From NCBI GenBank assembly GCA_022266195.1, contig WHVY01000008.1:806001-870000 (forward strand): a DNA stretch of 64,000 bases, given 5' to 3'. Positions 1 through 14,600 of this stretch are shown piece by piece (position 1 is the first letter of the stretch; each line of letters opens with the position of its first letter). A program made the translations under genes and the position numbers. Under the pieces are notes generated by a model that had not been told where the DNA came from, made no database searches, and worked only from the letters and a program-made list of their open reading frames with translations. Origin of the DNA: Tetranychus cinnabarinus. Taxonomy: Eukaryota > Arthropoda > Arachnida > Trombidiformes > Tetranychidae.

Positions 1-3000
1 AAAGGCTTTCATTTTTATTGAAAAATCTATTCCCTGTTGCATATCATGTTTTCAACAATTTCATCTCCTCTTATTACAACCATTTGATTAATTTTATCCC
101 TTAATTTCGCTTTATTAAGTTACAAAATTCTGTATTTCTGGTTATCGATAACATTATTTCGTTTTTTTATCGTTTTTATCATACAATTATCATCTACAAT
201 CGTTATGGAAGTCATTTTAGATTGAACATTAATGGAGTCGTAAATTTCGGAATAATTTTTCAATGAACCAAAACCAGAACTTGATTCAGTGTGAAGTTCA
301 AATGACAACATCAGTTTTCCAACAAATTAATAGAAATGGTTTAAATTATAAGACAATCCCTCAACCCCTTCTTTCTTTTCTAATGTTTATTCGCTTTTTG
401 CACTATTGGTTACTAATGGCGTAGCCATTTTTGTAATAATTAACTAATTATCTGGTGTCATTCAAAGCTGTTAATTGTTTATTCTGATTTTATCCAAACA
501 CTTCACTAAACTCAGTGCCTGAACTAGTCTTTCAACTTGCCTCTGTTTTGATTATTTTTTTAAAGCAAAGTGATCACATGGAGTCAAACTTAAGTCAACA
601 TAACTCACCATGAAAATCATCATCAACACCATCAAAATTGTTTATTATCTTTGTTATTTTTTATTTTTGACAAAGCAAGGCAACATCACAACACAAGACA
701 GACCAGGAAAAATGAATATTATGATTAATGGACTGATTCAATTTAATTTCAAAGCGTAATCCAAAAAGTTGATTGTTAAGATTTTGTCTTGACAAAGCAA
801 AGCATTTTTCAATGATTAATGTTGCTCCTCAAACAGCTTCATATAAATAACTTTCCCTTGTTACCTTGGAAAGCAAGGACAAAAGTGAGTTTTTTTCCTC
901 TCTTCAAATGAATTTCAAAGATTATCTAAATCTAAAAGATTTCTCAAATTATCTTTTTTCTCTCCTTACCTTTCTTTTAGACATTCCCTGTCAACCCTGC
1001 TAATCCTAATCCATGTAGATTAGTGAAGCTTCTTTGTGAAAGACTTAAATTGATGGTAAAGACAACGCCTGGGAATAACGATTGAAAGCTAACCAGAATA
1101 GGAAAAGTAAAGTCGAGTTACAAAAGCTAATGTGATAATGATGAGAAACAGAGAGAAGACAAAGATGACTACTAAAAAATGGCTTTCTTTCAATGTAAAT
1201 CAACAGTAAACTGTCAGGTTCGAATAAAAGTCTGAAAAGGAACAACAGGAAACTCACAAGTTAACTTCCGGTCAAAATGCATTTGAGAAACCTTAGAAAC
1301 TTTGATTAACTTCCTCTTGGATCAAGTAACAAACTCCTATGGGAAAGTGTGGACAATAATCTGTGTAACCATTTTAAAATATACAAACCGAGCCTGCAAA
1401 GTAGCAAGTTAACAAAAGGAGGAAAAGAGGAAAATTAAAATGATTATAAAAGCGATTTTAACATTAAAACTGGCTGTTGTTTTGTTTTTACTCTGGTCCT
1501 ACAATCGTAACAATTAGGAGAAAAGCAAGCCAAAATGAAAGTGGAATTTAATTTAACCCAAGTTAACAAATTGAATTCACAATTGGCTTGAAAAATTGTC
1601 TGTTTACCTACACTGGATGGTTAAAATGGTTAAAACTTGAAAACAAATGTTGTACTCAACTACAATGGTTATCACGTAATCAACATCAATTGAAACTCAA
1701 CGTTTACGTTTGACATTTTAGGAACACATTTGCCTAGAACAATGAAATAATCATTGGAAAACCAAACTGAACAATTCAACCTGGAATTAACATGAATCAA
1801 CATTATTCCAGTCCCAGTTTCTACATGAATATGCCACTTTTAAGGCTGTTATTTTTTTATTGAATTAACATGCAAATGTTATTAATTGGAAAAGCATTTA
1901 CATGTTTACTGGTTAGAATAATTTGTTTGATTAACTTTTTTCTTCTTGATTGTTGATACAAAATTAATGTTTCATTCTGTTTCTCCTTTCTCTTTAGCTC
2001 TTTTGATTAAATTTGTCAACTAAGTTATTTGATTGATTTGGTTTTGAATTAGTTTTTTTTCTCTCTCTCTATCATACAATTCTGCTTGAATTTTACTGGT
2101 TAATTTGATTATGTTCAACTTAATTAATTGTTTAACTTTTACTTTGAACATGTTAATCAAATGAAAAGCCACATTTATAAACGTGCATGTTAACCTTAAC
2201 TGAGAGTGATAATAATTTTGAACAATGTTATTCAACCCAATGATAATCAATTTTACGGAACAATTAATTTCTACTCTGATTATGATTAATTTTCCTCTTC
2301 TGACCAAACCTGAATTTAAGCTTCATTATCCAAAAATTTACACTTCATTTAAACATGTAACATTTACATGAACATAATCAAGTTAAAAGTAAAATACAAT
2401 TAAATGTAAATAGAGAGGTAAAAAAAGATTTGAAAACCTTACCATAACATTAATATGAACCAACCAGATTTATCCAGGAAAATTAATGTCCATCAATAAT
2501 TTAAATGAAACCCAATTTTACACTCAATAAGGTAAACTCACACTCACCATGATTCCAATCACTTCAAATCAATAGCAACTTGAGCAAAGATGGATAACAA
2601 TTAATAGTTGACAATCAAAAGTCAGGTTAATTGAAGAGTTGAACAAAAATGGTTTAATCAAGGAAAGCAATTGAAAGCGACAAAATAATTGTTTCGGATG
2701 AAAGTTAATCAAACTGTTTCCATTATTACATTGCATTATAATCATTGTTGCCATAAAATTGTCAATTGAATGTTAATTAATAGCAATTGATTATTTCATC
2801 ATTTGCTGTTTTTGTTTGAAGCAAAAATGGCTGATTCAAGAGTAAACTTATTGATTAACCAACATAATTGTGTTGATCTTTTGATTTCCCAAATCAACAC
2901 TCTCCTGAGTCTACTAAATGGTAATTAAAAATCGACTGATAGACAAAAATTAATAATCAAATGATGTTTTAAATGAAAAATTTACCAGAAATGAAATCAA

Positions 3001-6000
3001 AGGCAAGGCTTTCATGGCGAGTTGCTATTACAATAGATTTGCTTTTACCAATTATTTGACCAATTAATGTTGATTACATTGAATGGCAATTTTGAGATTG
3101 AATGATATTAATTGGAAACTGTATTGTTAACTGTAGTCGATAAATTACTCATCTGGTTTAATATCATGTTGATAAGCCATCTTAAGAGTGAATTAAGTTT
3201 TAATGATGAAAACCTTATTAATATGAAGATGAAAATGGTTCTCCATTTTAATCATTATTTAAACATGTGAAGTTGACATTTGATGACAATCATGGTTGAT
3301 GATGATAATAATGATCATGTTTAATAATAGCATATAATACATAATGTTAATAACATTATTAAATGTCCACTTAATGTGAAGTAATAATAACAAGATGTAA
3401 ACCAAAACCCAAAACTCATTACAAAGCCAATAAGTTAGCCCTGTAAATGACCAGTTTATATATCCTTTTACACTTAATTGTAAGGTAGCATGAAAATTTA
3501 AAAGCCTAATAAGCAAATTGATAGCAATAAACACGCTAATCAACCGAATAATAGTTAATTGTAAAATTAGAATCAAAGACAATTACAAACCTAAAAGATT
3601 GACTGAAGTGAGGAGCAAAAAAATGGTTCAGATGTCAAGACAAGTGAAGAGCAAAATGAAAACAGTTTACCCAATTTTGGGTTTCAATTTTTGGTAAATT
3701 GTCTCACTAGGAATGAATACAATTTTACAGAATTAACTGTCAGATTTAGGTTCATCTCTCAGGTTCAACTGATCACTATAGATGTATCTTTCAGAGGATT
3801 ACTTCAGGTCACACTTGGATGATGTATGGCAAGTTGCGTTACCCCAAATCTTAGGAGATTACTTAACGTTTTTTAGCTTTCATTGGGTCTCTAGCATACA
3901 ATAATTGGTCTGCCAACAGCAAGAAAAAGATATAAGTCTAATCATCATCATCATTATCATCAAGTGATAAATGTGAAGTGATCATAATGTTACAACTTGA
4001 TTCCTGCACATTACATTGTCATCTTCATCTTTATCATCATCATTAAAGTCTACATCAACATGAAGACAAGCTGAACAACAACAACATGAAGCCAACACCA
4101 ATTGATGATCATTATCACTTGAACAGCAACACACAAAAGCTCATCGATAGAAAAAAAAATTTACTCTAAATTGTTTTTACTTTTTTCTTCTTCTTCTCTC
4201 TTCATTTTTACTCATCAATATTATCATAATAATGATAATGGCCATCATCATGATAACTTTCATCAGAACAAAAGTGTGTAAACTCAATCAAGACGATCAA
4301 GTCAACCTTTCAAATTGAATGAAACTGAATCAAGTTATAAACCGAGATTTGACATGATAAATCAATTTGCTCTTCTCTTTTCAATGTGATTTCAATTTCA
4401 ATCGTTTCCCTTTGTTTTCACCCAATTCACCTGAATTCACATGCTCAAGGCAATTTAACTCAACTTGTAACTCAATAATTTGTTGAGATAATTTGTCAAA
4501 AAAATGGATCATCAGAAGAGGAACAAAGAAGAAGAAAAGTGAAAATAAAATTCAATCTAAATTGATCCTTTTTCATGTCTAATAATGAATCCATAAATCA
4601 AATTGAACTTTGCAAAAAGGCAGCCAAAAAGAGGTCAAAATTTTCAAGTCAAATTATTTTCATTTCAATGAATTTTCTTTTTCCCATTTTCATTCAGACA
4701 ATTAATTCAACTCATCAATTGATCATCATCATCATAAACACTGAATAAAATGTTCATTTTCGTTGCTCAGTCAAACAATTATTCATTTCCGTTCATAATA
4801 TAACAATCACAATTTGACATTATTAATCAACTTCACTTTGACTGCCAATAACAAAAAAAAAGACAACAAAATGCTGGCAATAACAATTAACAAGCAAATT
4901 CAATTTTACAATTGCTATTAACGTCAACACTCACTGATTTAAAAGACAATTAATCACAAATCTTTTACTTGTAATCACAAACCCTCATGTTCCCTGATTG
5001 TTGATTATTGATACAATTTACAGTCCAATGAGCAAGTTATTAAAAATGTAACTCAAAGGGAAACATTTTCAATTCAATTTTCATTCCAAATATGTGGGTT
5101 TATATCATTTAATTATCATGAAAACGAGTGTAAAGAATTCAGTTCAAAATGAAACAATTCATTAACTCAACTCATCGCAAAAGCCTTTTCAAAATGATAT
5201 TGAAATATTTGTTCAACAGTTATTCAACTCCAATCACTCCAACTGGGATTGAACATGATAATAACTGGAAATGTTCAGAATTGATTTCTTTTCCCTATTC
5301 ATCAATTAAATAACTATTCAAGATGTTGATCTTGAGTTTCCTAAAGTTTGCTTAATCTGACTCAAAAGACGAAAAAGCAAAGTCTTTTTTGTTCCAATCA
5401 AAATTTCGATGGAAAAATTAATTACATTGGAAAAGGTTGAATAAATGCTGACTAATGTCTCATGAGTGGAATTTTTCATCTCCTGATTATCCCATGTAAA
5501 GACAATCGTACATTAAAACCTGTAAATGTTGATCCAACAAAAACTAACCTCAACTTAACCCATTGACTTTTAATGATCAGCTTAACCAAACGTATTAAAC
5601 CTGAAACTTCAATTTCGATTACTTTCTTTCATGTTTTCATTCTGAATCAGTCAATGAAATTCATTTATTGATTCAGTCTCGAAATGCAAATCGAATTATC
5701 AATCAAAATCTGAAAAGTCACAAACGTTTTTTTCCTTGAAACTCAAAATTTTTCAGTCAATATTTTTGTGAATAAATTTTGAAATGTTTATTAAATTTTG
5801 AATCTGAGAAGATGAAAATCGATATTTACTTTTCCCTGAAATTACTTGATTCTAATCCTTCTTAGGTAAAGAGTGTTAATCAGTCAAGTTCAAACTCGCA
5901 ATTACATTTACAATGTTCAACAATCACAACTGTTTACCATTAAATGATTACATGAATATTGTTCAAGTCTCTTTTCATTATCATGATAATCTTCAATTGA

Positions 6001-6769
6001 ACCACTTTTAGGTTCAACAAAGAGTATCATTCATGGATGTATTAATGATGAGCACAAGTGCAAAATTCATTCAATTGTTAATATTGAACGCAATTGAAGG
6101 CAAACATGAAAATAAATAATATTCACTGAAAAGTATCATGATAAGCATAATGGTTTATAGCTCTAAATTACTTGCCTCATGTGGTTCAAAATTTTCTTGT
6201 TGCCTCTATTAACAATCTAATTGAATTAATGCAATTTAAAAGGGAAACTTACAAGTAATGTTACAATTTGTTATGATTATTATTTCATTGATACAATATT
6301 TTGTGTTGCCTTTCATCGTTTCAAACCAGAAACATTATGAATAAAGAATACAGAATTTGGTGAAAATGCAGAAAACTGAAAAATTGATTAAACAAGATTC
6401 ATGAGTGAAAAGTGAAAATAAAACTGAGAATCAATTTTACTGCAATTTAGCTCTTTTGCTCGTATTTTTTGGATTACAATTTAAACCTAATCGATTGTAA
6501 TTTAAGTTAAGGCATTTAAAGATGAAATTAATTTGCTTGGTGAAAATTTAATAACCTGGAGGAGATGAAAATTGAGGATGAAAATGAAACAAAAGAAAAG
6601 CGAATTGAATTGAATTATTGAATCAAAATTGAGGGTTAAAAAGATGCGAAATTAAATGGTTATTGAAATGGTTATAATAGCAATTTATTTTGAATTAAGA
6701 TGTTGTGATGATACCAGATTGTTTGGGGTTATTTGGGTAAACATTTTGGGTTAATCTTTTCATTTTCAG
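1..6769. other. Intergenic DNA, no supported gene
   Basis: AT-rich sequence with many scattered CATCATC-type and TTCTTC-type simple tracts, for example near 3940-3965 and 4180-4200. Longer open frames here are rich in Leu, Ile, Phe and Asn, as expected from AT-rich DNA, and none resembles a known family. A 63-codon minus-strand frame at 120-311 and a 40-codon plus-strand frame at 3782-3904 have more balanced composition, but no supporting splice sites or homology that I can see. I see nothing else that I can name. Confidence 0.6.
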
Positions 6770-6875
6770 TCATCCAAATTGATTAAAGTTAAACATTTAT
6801 TCAACTCTTACGGATGTGACTGCTCAATGACAATGGTTTGGGTGAATGGCAATCAACCCGTAAAATACCTCAACA
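6770..6875 (+). other. Candidate 5' untranslated exon of the MAM gene
   Basis: A strong acceptor (TTTTCATTTTCAG, ending at 6769) is followed 106 bases later by a strong donor (CAACA|GTGAGT, intron starting at 6876). The next acceptor-like site, GTTTAG ending near 7010, lies just before the MAM start codon. If spliced to it, an in-frame TGA comes before ATG 7022, so this would be a leader exon. The segment is itself open in one frame, so a coding role in another transcript cannot be excluded. Based on splice signals only. Confidence 0.3.
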
Positions 6876-7021
6876 GTGAGTTACATTTTATGGAGCGAGG
6901 GTGACTTTGTTAGGTTGACATATTTGTATCTTGTGGCCTATTTAGATGCGCTTGGACGATGAAACGAGATGGTTATTTGATGATTGTTGATTGCGATTTG
7001 GATAAGTTTAGTTGTTGAATC

Positions 7022-8608
7022 ATGTTCAATGTTAAAGTATTATTTGTTGGTTTAATAAATTATTGTTGTGTCAACTGTAATTTACTGGGAAATTGTGACT
7101 TTGAAAATGATCTCTGCTTTTGGAGCAGCTCATCGAGTGCACCTTCAACCCAATGGGTTCACTCTTCAGGTCAACCTTTTCCTTGCTCTTCCTACTGCAG
7201 TCAACAGTCTAACCGTTTTATTTACATAACTTCAGCTTTATTTAAAGGCAAATCAAGTTACCTTCGATTAACGGGGGAACCTTTGAAAAGTCAAATAACC
7301 ACTAAGTGTACATTAACTTTAAGGTACATTGGATATGGTTTAGGTTGGGCTAATCTAATTATTGGGTTTGTCCGAGTAAATCAATCATCAAGTTTACTTT
7401 CATCTTCTGGTGAATATGATGGCGATTTTGATGATAATCCAATGGAACCTTTGATGGTCATACCAACTTCAATATCAACTGATTGGCATCAAATTACAGT
7501 TCCGTTAATTGTCACTGATCCTTTTTATCCAATTATCCAGATAAATAAGGTGACAAACAATTGGATCAACAAAAGCTCAATGGTTAACAAACCTAATAAG
7601 GTGGATTCATTTGATGGTCAACCTTTTGTAGCCATTGATGATACCATTTTGAGTGAACCTTGTTTCCAGTCAAATGATCAAAATGATGCTCGTGTTAACA
7701 TTGAGAATCACCATGATTTGAATGAACAAGATCAAGATGCTGTTTATGAAAGGATTGCAACCAGTCTACAGAATAAAAAGGTTGACAATTCGAACGAAAA
7801 ATTGTTCGAAAAACTTACATTGGAATTGAATGAAACTCAAATATTGTCAACTTTCAAGAGTAAAATTTTCCATTTAATCAACGACAATCATGATGAACTG
7901 AATAATGACAATTTCATTGGCAATCAAAGGATTTGGAATGAAGATTTAAATTGGTGTGAGCCAACGGTAATCAAATGTCAAGTGTGTTTAAAAGCGATTC
8001 AAGACAATTTAATGATTGACCAGATTCGTTGTCCTAAAGTTTGCAATTTGGACACAATTGAGACTCAAGGACAGTTCATTGACCACTGTGGCTGGACACA
8101 GAGTAGATTAAGTTCATCAGTAGCAAGTTGGATATTGGTGACTTCTGATGAAGCCTCACGTTACATTAGCAAGTATCCTTTAGTTGATGCTTATAAAGGG
8201 TCAATCCTGACTAAGGGTAAATATTTACTTCTCAAACTGGACAACAAAGTTAACCCTTTGCCATCAATTAGTCTCATCTCACCAGTTTACATTTCAACTC
8301 GTGAAACTTGCTACTTTACCTTTAGCTATCTCATTAATGATTCATCTGCTGTTTACTATTTAAAGTTGACCTTTTTGTCTGCCTTCAAGAGTTTCCAGGA
8401 TGAAAATAATGCTGGAACTGATCATCTGATCATATGGAAAAGTGATGATTCAATGTTTAGCCGAAAGAACCAGAACTGGTCAAATGGATCGGCTTACATT
8501 GGTAAACATGATAAACCATTTACACTCAGCTTTGTGAGAGCTTCTATTCAATATTACTCAAAGAATGGAATCGTTGCTTTGGACAATTTAAATTTCATTG
8601 CCTGTTAA
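7022..8608 (+). CDS. Secreted two-MAM-domain protein
   Basis: Intron-free frame of 528 residues. Residues 1-20 are hydrophobic and fit a signal peptide. A first MAM domain begins at residue 24 with the family hallmark NCDFENDLCFW and ends near AIDD...C (204-214). A low-complexity acidic and Asn-rich linker (215-310) and a short cysteine cluster (312-341) follow. A second, more diverged MAM-like domain begins at HCGW (355-358) and ends at the C-terminal VALDNLNFIAC. MAM domains are extracellular adhesion or interaction modules. There is no transmembrane segment and no enzyme domain, so an extracellular-matrix or secreted interaction role is inferred. An in-frame TGA lies just upstream of the chosen ATG, which fixes the start unless a coding exon is spliced in. 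No specific orthologue recognised. Confidence 0.82.
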   Translation: MFNVKVLFVGLINYCCVNCNLLGNCDFENDLCFWSSSSSAPSTQWVHSSGQPFPCSSYCSQQSNRFIYITSALFKGKSSYLRLTGEPLKSQITTKCTLTLRYIGYGLGWANLIIGFVRVNQSSSLLSSSGEYDGDFDDNPMEPLMVIPTSISTDWHQITVPLIVTDPFYPIIQINKVTNNWINKSSMVNKPNKVDSFDGQPFVAIDDTILSEPCFQSNDQNDARVNIENHHDLNEQDQDAVYERIATSLQNKKVDNSNEKLFEKLTLELNETQILSTFKSKIFHLINDNHDELNNDNFIGNQRIWNEDLNWCEPTVIKCQVCLKAIQDNLMIDQIRCPKVCNLDTIETQGQFIDHCGWTQSRLSSSVASWILVTSDEASRYISKYPLVDAYKGSILTKGKYLLLKLDNKVNPLPSISLISPVYISTRETCYFTFSYLINDSSAVYYLKLTFLSAFKSFQDENNAGTDHLIIWKSDDSMFSRKNQNWSNGSAYIGKHDKPFTLSFVRASIQYYSKNGIVALDNLNFIAC

Positions 8609-11600
8609 ATTGAACTGCAATTAACCTTTTCTCGGGTCATGCGATCAATGATATTTCCGATATTATACAAAATGTATATTTCATTTGAAAATGTTTATAT
8701 TATAATATATTTGATACAATAGAATCGATTCGCATAAAGAAATGTCCTCAAATCTCATCATCAATAATATGAAATTTGATGTTCAAAAGAAGGTTCGATA
8801 TTTTATATTTGAAGAAGAGATTCAAGAGTTTTTGTTGCTAAATTATTTTAAAGTTTATATTAATGCATCTGCATTGATTGAGTTGAGTTTCAATTATTTC
8901 CTTCGCACTATTTCGATGAGCTTTTTAAATTAGTTCAAAAGTTGGTGGTGACTGATGAAATAGCCAAAATAGGAATACGTAGAATGGTGTTTTTATTGTG
9001 CTTATTGTTTTTATATGAGGCCATTTATTATTTCTAGCTTGAATAGGCTTAATCGTAAGTTTAAATCATAATCATTTCGATCAAAAGTTTGTGCTCCAAA
9101 TTTCGTGTTTTGGATCTTTTCGCTTATTTTGCATTCGCTCATGTCGAGAGCAGTCCATCGAGAGTTGTGAAGCTTTCTTTTAATTTCCTGAGAAACTTCA
9201 TCTGCATTCTGCTCTGCTTCTGGTACTTTGATCAGTCCGAAATACATTGCTACAATAAATATTTTTTCAACCGCATTTTTAGGCTCTATTCCAGTCCACG
9301 ATAACACTCATGTGTGAAATACGAAAGGATTAGATTTGAATAGAAAATTTTACGATTTAAACTAATACTTGATTGCATTAATCTAATTTATATACAAATT
9401 AAACATTTAATCCTTAAAACTTCGACTTAAGTCTCTCTCACACAAATCGTAAACTGGGAATACTCTTCAAACTACATGAGGCAATTGCATGAATCGATCA
9501 AATCAATGGCTTTGATCAAACTCAGCATTATGTGCATATCTTCTGGTGAAACCAATTTTAACACCAATGTTATCAAATTAAATGCAAATGCCGATGAAAT
9601 GAACAAACACAAAATGAAAATAGTGCATCTTTATTAGGATCAAGTCGACTTAATTCATCAAAAGATAGCTGTCAACCACATACTTCACAACAGCCATAGG
9701 GTCAGAATAGTCAAATTTAAAATAAGCAATCAAGTCTAAAAAGACGATTTACTCAAACTTCGATTTGGATTTGGCTTTTTGAGTTGATAATTTTGTCACT
9801 TTTGTTTTCTTAGGCTGAATCCTCATCAGAATAGGTCAAAATACGAAAAAAAAACCAAACATTTGACTGTTTTGCAAGTTGAAACCTTTATTTTTAGCTG
9901 TATTGAATGCAAACAGTAGTCAAAAATCAAGTTAGTCAAAAATATGCATAAAGCTTGATGCAAAAGTATTTTGATGTTTAAATGATATGCAAATCTTGCT
10001 TTTTGTAATTCTCAACCTTGATTTGTTCAATTGAACGACTTTCTCATGCGAACCGAGCTCATGAATTGATGACTTGATTTAAGTTGTTAAAAAAGATAAT
10101 CATTGATGTAAATATGAAAATTAAACTCATCAGATGTTGATTTTGTTTCTTAACTTTCTCTTTGTTATTACATGTACATTTCTGTACCAAATGAGTCTAA
10201 AATTAAAGTTTGCTCTAAATTTTAACTTGTTTCCTCGTTGAACCTAAAAATCTGTGAGCTGCAAAAGCTGAAGTAATTACACCTTTTCATCTGTCACCAT
10301 CATTTAGGATGTTTAATTCAATTCTTGAGACGATTTTATCTCTTCCTGTTAGTCCAAATAAAGTGAAAAAAGTAACAATTTTTCAGGGAAAGAAACAAAG
10401 AAAAAGATACAAAAAGGTTTTCTCAAAAGACTGAAACTTGGTTAGTTAATCCAAGTTAAATCCAGTAGATTTACCGGTTCCATAGAGATTTCCAGTTACC
10501 ATTCAGTTTCCTTTTTGTTTCCCTGAATCATTCCCTGTTTATCTGACTCACAATTGGAATGGTTCCCAAACAATGTCCTCCATGAAAAGCAAAGTGAAGA
10601 CAAAAAAACAGCAAACCCAAAAAAAAGAGGAAAAAAAAGTCAAACAAAATTTCATTTCCTTCAACTTTCCCTTCTTTACCTTGTCAAATGTTTCAAGTTT
10701 ACTGAACAAAAACAACAAAGCCCAATACTAACAAGAAAATTTCAAATCTTATTGTTAATTTTGACGAATCAAAATGAATCAAATAAAACAAGTTTCATTT
10801 AAATGCTGATCCAACCATATAAATACTAATGTTCATGTTTACCCTGGAACACATTGGCAAGCTTGTTACATTGTTTTGCCATCTCTTCAATATAAATTGA
10901 ACACAAGGAAAGAAAATAATTTTAAATTTCATGAGTTGATCATGATATTATTCAGCAAAAGGCAGACATTATCTTCTCATTGACTTGCCAGTCAAACAAA
11001 TAACAGTCCAAAGCTTGAACAGCATCAATTTAATTACAATTTATTTGTACAGATTTAACTTGTGATTGGAAACAAAACAATCATGAAAATGATTACAATC
11101 TGTTTGAATAACTTCCAACAGATATCATCGATCAACACCAACTGGGACTTTTATCACTCCCAGTGAAAATAATGTTTCATCAAATTCCAACTCTTATTGA
11201 ACAAATTTTCAAATTCAATTTTCATTTCTTTTCACCCAAAACTCAACTCATGAGCTAACTAAGAATGGCTTTAAAGACCAGAAAACACTAAATATTCTGA
11301 AGGAACATGAGTAATGCAAGCTGAAACTTTCCAATTATCTGATGAATTTCAAAGATATTTCTAGAGATTTTCTTATCTCGAATTTCGAAAAGAAAATCTT
11401 TTTGAAAAAGAAGATTTTAGTGTTCGATTTTAACCAAATTTTCTTCATTAGAGACTTGGATTTTAATGAATGATAAACATGATAACAGATGAAGGCAAGC
11501 TGGTGAATCTATGGAACTGAAGAAGCGACAGAATTCGTTGATACTTTGATCCAAGTGCGAACAAAGTATCACATTTCGTTGGAAATGGAATTGCATTTTG

Positions 11601-14600
11601 CTTGATTTTACATATTTTGTTGGTCAAAGAAAAAAGTTGAACATAAATTTGATCAGAAGCAAACGTCATGTGAGATGAAACAATCATGATAGTTGATTGA
11701 ATATGGATTGTCTGTCATGACCTTTCAGCCTTCTCATTCATCTTCATCATCTTCATCCAATTCACATGGAAATATGGTGATGGAACTTTTCCTTCTTTAC
11801 TTCCCTGGTTCATCTTTTCATCTCTACTTTGCCTTCATGCATCTATTTATGCCTCAACTTGAGTTACATCTTGATTTCAAGACTGACCATTTTGCACGTC
11901 TAACCAACAAAATGATCATCTATCAATTTTGTTCAACTCATCATGTTCATTGGCCAAATCATCATGATAATCATCACCATGAATAATGATAAACTTGATA
12001 ATGTCAATTGAATAAGGAAATGGATAAAAAAAGATCATTTTAGTTCAATTTTAATCATCTTTTCCTCATCAACAACCAAATTTTACAAACCTTATTGTGT
12101 GTGTTAAAAGCGTGTCAAATGTTTCTGTCAATAACCTGAGTCTTGAATTTTCATCATCAGAGTTGCCACTTGGGTGAATCAATGTTTTATAATTAAGATG
12201 CATCACTTTGATGATTACGCCTGTTTAAACAGCAAACAATGAAAGTGACTTTTAAATCACATTTGCTTTTCCTCTTTTCCTCATCTTTTCATCTTCCTTT
12301 ATCATCTGTAAATTGAAGGTCAAGACTGTAAATAGGTTGACAGCTTGTTATATGAATGTTCAATCTTCATTTAATGTCCTGCTTTGGTGAGAGGAAAAGA
12401 AACAATCAAAACTGAGGAAAAAAAGTCAGCCTCATTTGGGCTCATTTAGGGTTGGTAATCAAGGCAACATTAAGCTAATTGATTGTTTGACATGAGTTTA
12501 AATTAATCTGTAAAATAGTGACTTTGGGTTTGAACAGATTCACCATAATCCAGGATTCACTTTAACTATCCAAGGGTCAATTAGTCCGGTTTGACTAAGG
12601 ATATTCACTGGCAAATGTCCGACTATTATCCTGATGAAACATGATGGGATAAGGATACATGGATAAGGTGAAGGGTTAATGGGTTGGATTTTGAGTAAAA
12701 GATGAATTAGTCTGTTGAGATTTGGTTTGGTCAAAATTATTGGTGTTTTTGACCATCAATTGTATCACTTTGTAGATGATGGTGATGCAGTTTACCTGAA
12801 AAGTTGAGGAAAAAATTGTGTTCTCGTTAGTTTTAGATTGGACAGTTTTAGATGAATCAATGAGAAGGTCAAAGGGTCAGGTTAACCAAAGACTCATTTT
12901 CATGATTCCATCAACACCAGTCTAGACTGTAACTGATGAGTCTCTTAACCTAGAAGAGTCGTTATTAGCCCATCAAATGTATCTTAACACAAACCATTTT
13001 CACGTCTTCCATCATTTCCAGGTTGAGTTTAGTTTGTATTATTTGTAATTTATATTATCAAAGTTATTTGCATTGTTGCTGCAAAAAATCAATCGATATT
13101 TGTATTTGTCTAAAGAGCAAATTTGAATATTTAATATTATCAAGTTTATTCAATCTCGAGTGGAACTGAATTTCCTCTGGGAGTGAATTTTATTTTGATA
13201 ATGATTCAAACTTGTCAACTCAAGTATAGTAAAATCTCGACGAAAGAAATTGCATGGAAATGAAGTTTGATTAGTTAATTTTTAGAGTTATTAATATTTA
13301 ATTGAATTAGATAGTAAGTTATCAAAATATCAACTTTAACCTCAAGCAACAATGCTTTTAATCATGTAATCTTGATACATTTAATGTTCATCACTTTAAT
13401 GGTAACTTTAATTACTTAACTTTCAGTACAAAAAATATACTTTCAAGGAAATCATTTCATTAAACTGAATCATTTCCAATTAAATTTCAATTTTCTGTTA
13501 ACTTGAAATCGGGAATGAAAAGGTGATTTTGTTGTACTTGGGTTAACACAAATAGCTTGATAGACTTTGATTTTTACGAAATTTGATAATGTCTGTAATT
13601 GACACTCGATAAGTTGATTAGTGCTGTAATTAAAAGAAAAGTCAGAAAATTTCGATTTTTCTTCTCATGCAATTCCTCTCTTATATGTTGTTGCAATTGG
13701 ATTGTAATTTGGACAAACTGTTGATTCAATTGAAGAGCAAATTGTGATCAAAAGTAATAAGCTCAAATTGATGGTCGATAAAGAAGTTAACTCTGAACAA
13801 TTGAAGGTATGAAAATTCAAGATTGTTACCAAACAACTGGAGATGATAATAATGATAGAGCCATGAGAGGAAAAGCAAAACAAAAACCTAAAAGAATCAA
13901 GAATGCTATTAAAAATAAGAATGGAAAAGAAGCAGAAAAATAATATCAAAATACCTTTCAATTATTGCCTATTACAAGTTTATTAATATGAAATGCTGAG
14001 TTTGATGATATTTTCAGACACTATTGACTAGCAACGAATCAGTGGTTAATAGGAAAGTTTGTCCAAATATGGTTAATCTTTTGCATTTTTATGCTTTTAA
14101 AGTGAAACCCAATTTCATGATCGTCACTTTTAAGGTATTTTGATTCCAACTTGATTCGGTTCCATTGTTGAGTCTTCAGTTGTGAACAAGAAACTCTGAT
14201 TGAAGAAAAAAGCAAATTATTTTCTCGACTCATTAAGATGGGTAACAACATGAGACTGATTATTAGTTGAACAGAAAATGTTTCCACTTATCATTAACGT
14301 TATTAGCATTATTATTGGGATTGTGTATCTTATTATTATATCGGGTAATATTAATATCAACAGTGAGAAAAGAGGAAAACATTTCAACAGTAAACTTGAT
14401 CTATTGATGTTCAGTTAACCATGATTGATTGACAAACAAATCAAATCATTTGCTTTCGCCATTTTAACCAACAAATAATCCGTTTCTCTTATGGTTAGAT
14501 GCTAACAATAGTATCCTTTATATTTACAATTTATCACGATATCAGCCTCAATCATAATCATCAGCAATATCAAGGAAATCAGGATAATCATTTTCATCAC

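Noticed and set aside
842..885. TATAAATA box followed by a donor-like AAA|GTGAGT
   Set aside because: Would leave an exon of only about ten bases and no downstream exon within several kb; probably chance.
2827..3045. Possible two-exon short ORF starting MADSRVNLL
   Set aside because: Only 55 residues, ends in a hydrophobic AT-type stretch and matches nothing known; likely random.
3259..3582. 107-codon minus-strand hydrophobic frame
   Set aside because: Ile/Leu/Asn-rich translation typical of AT-rich DNA; no conserved motif or splice support.
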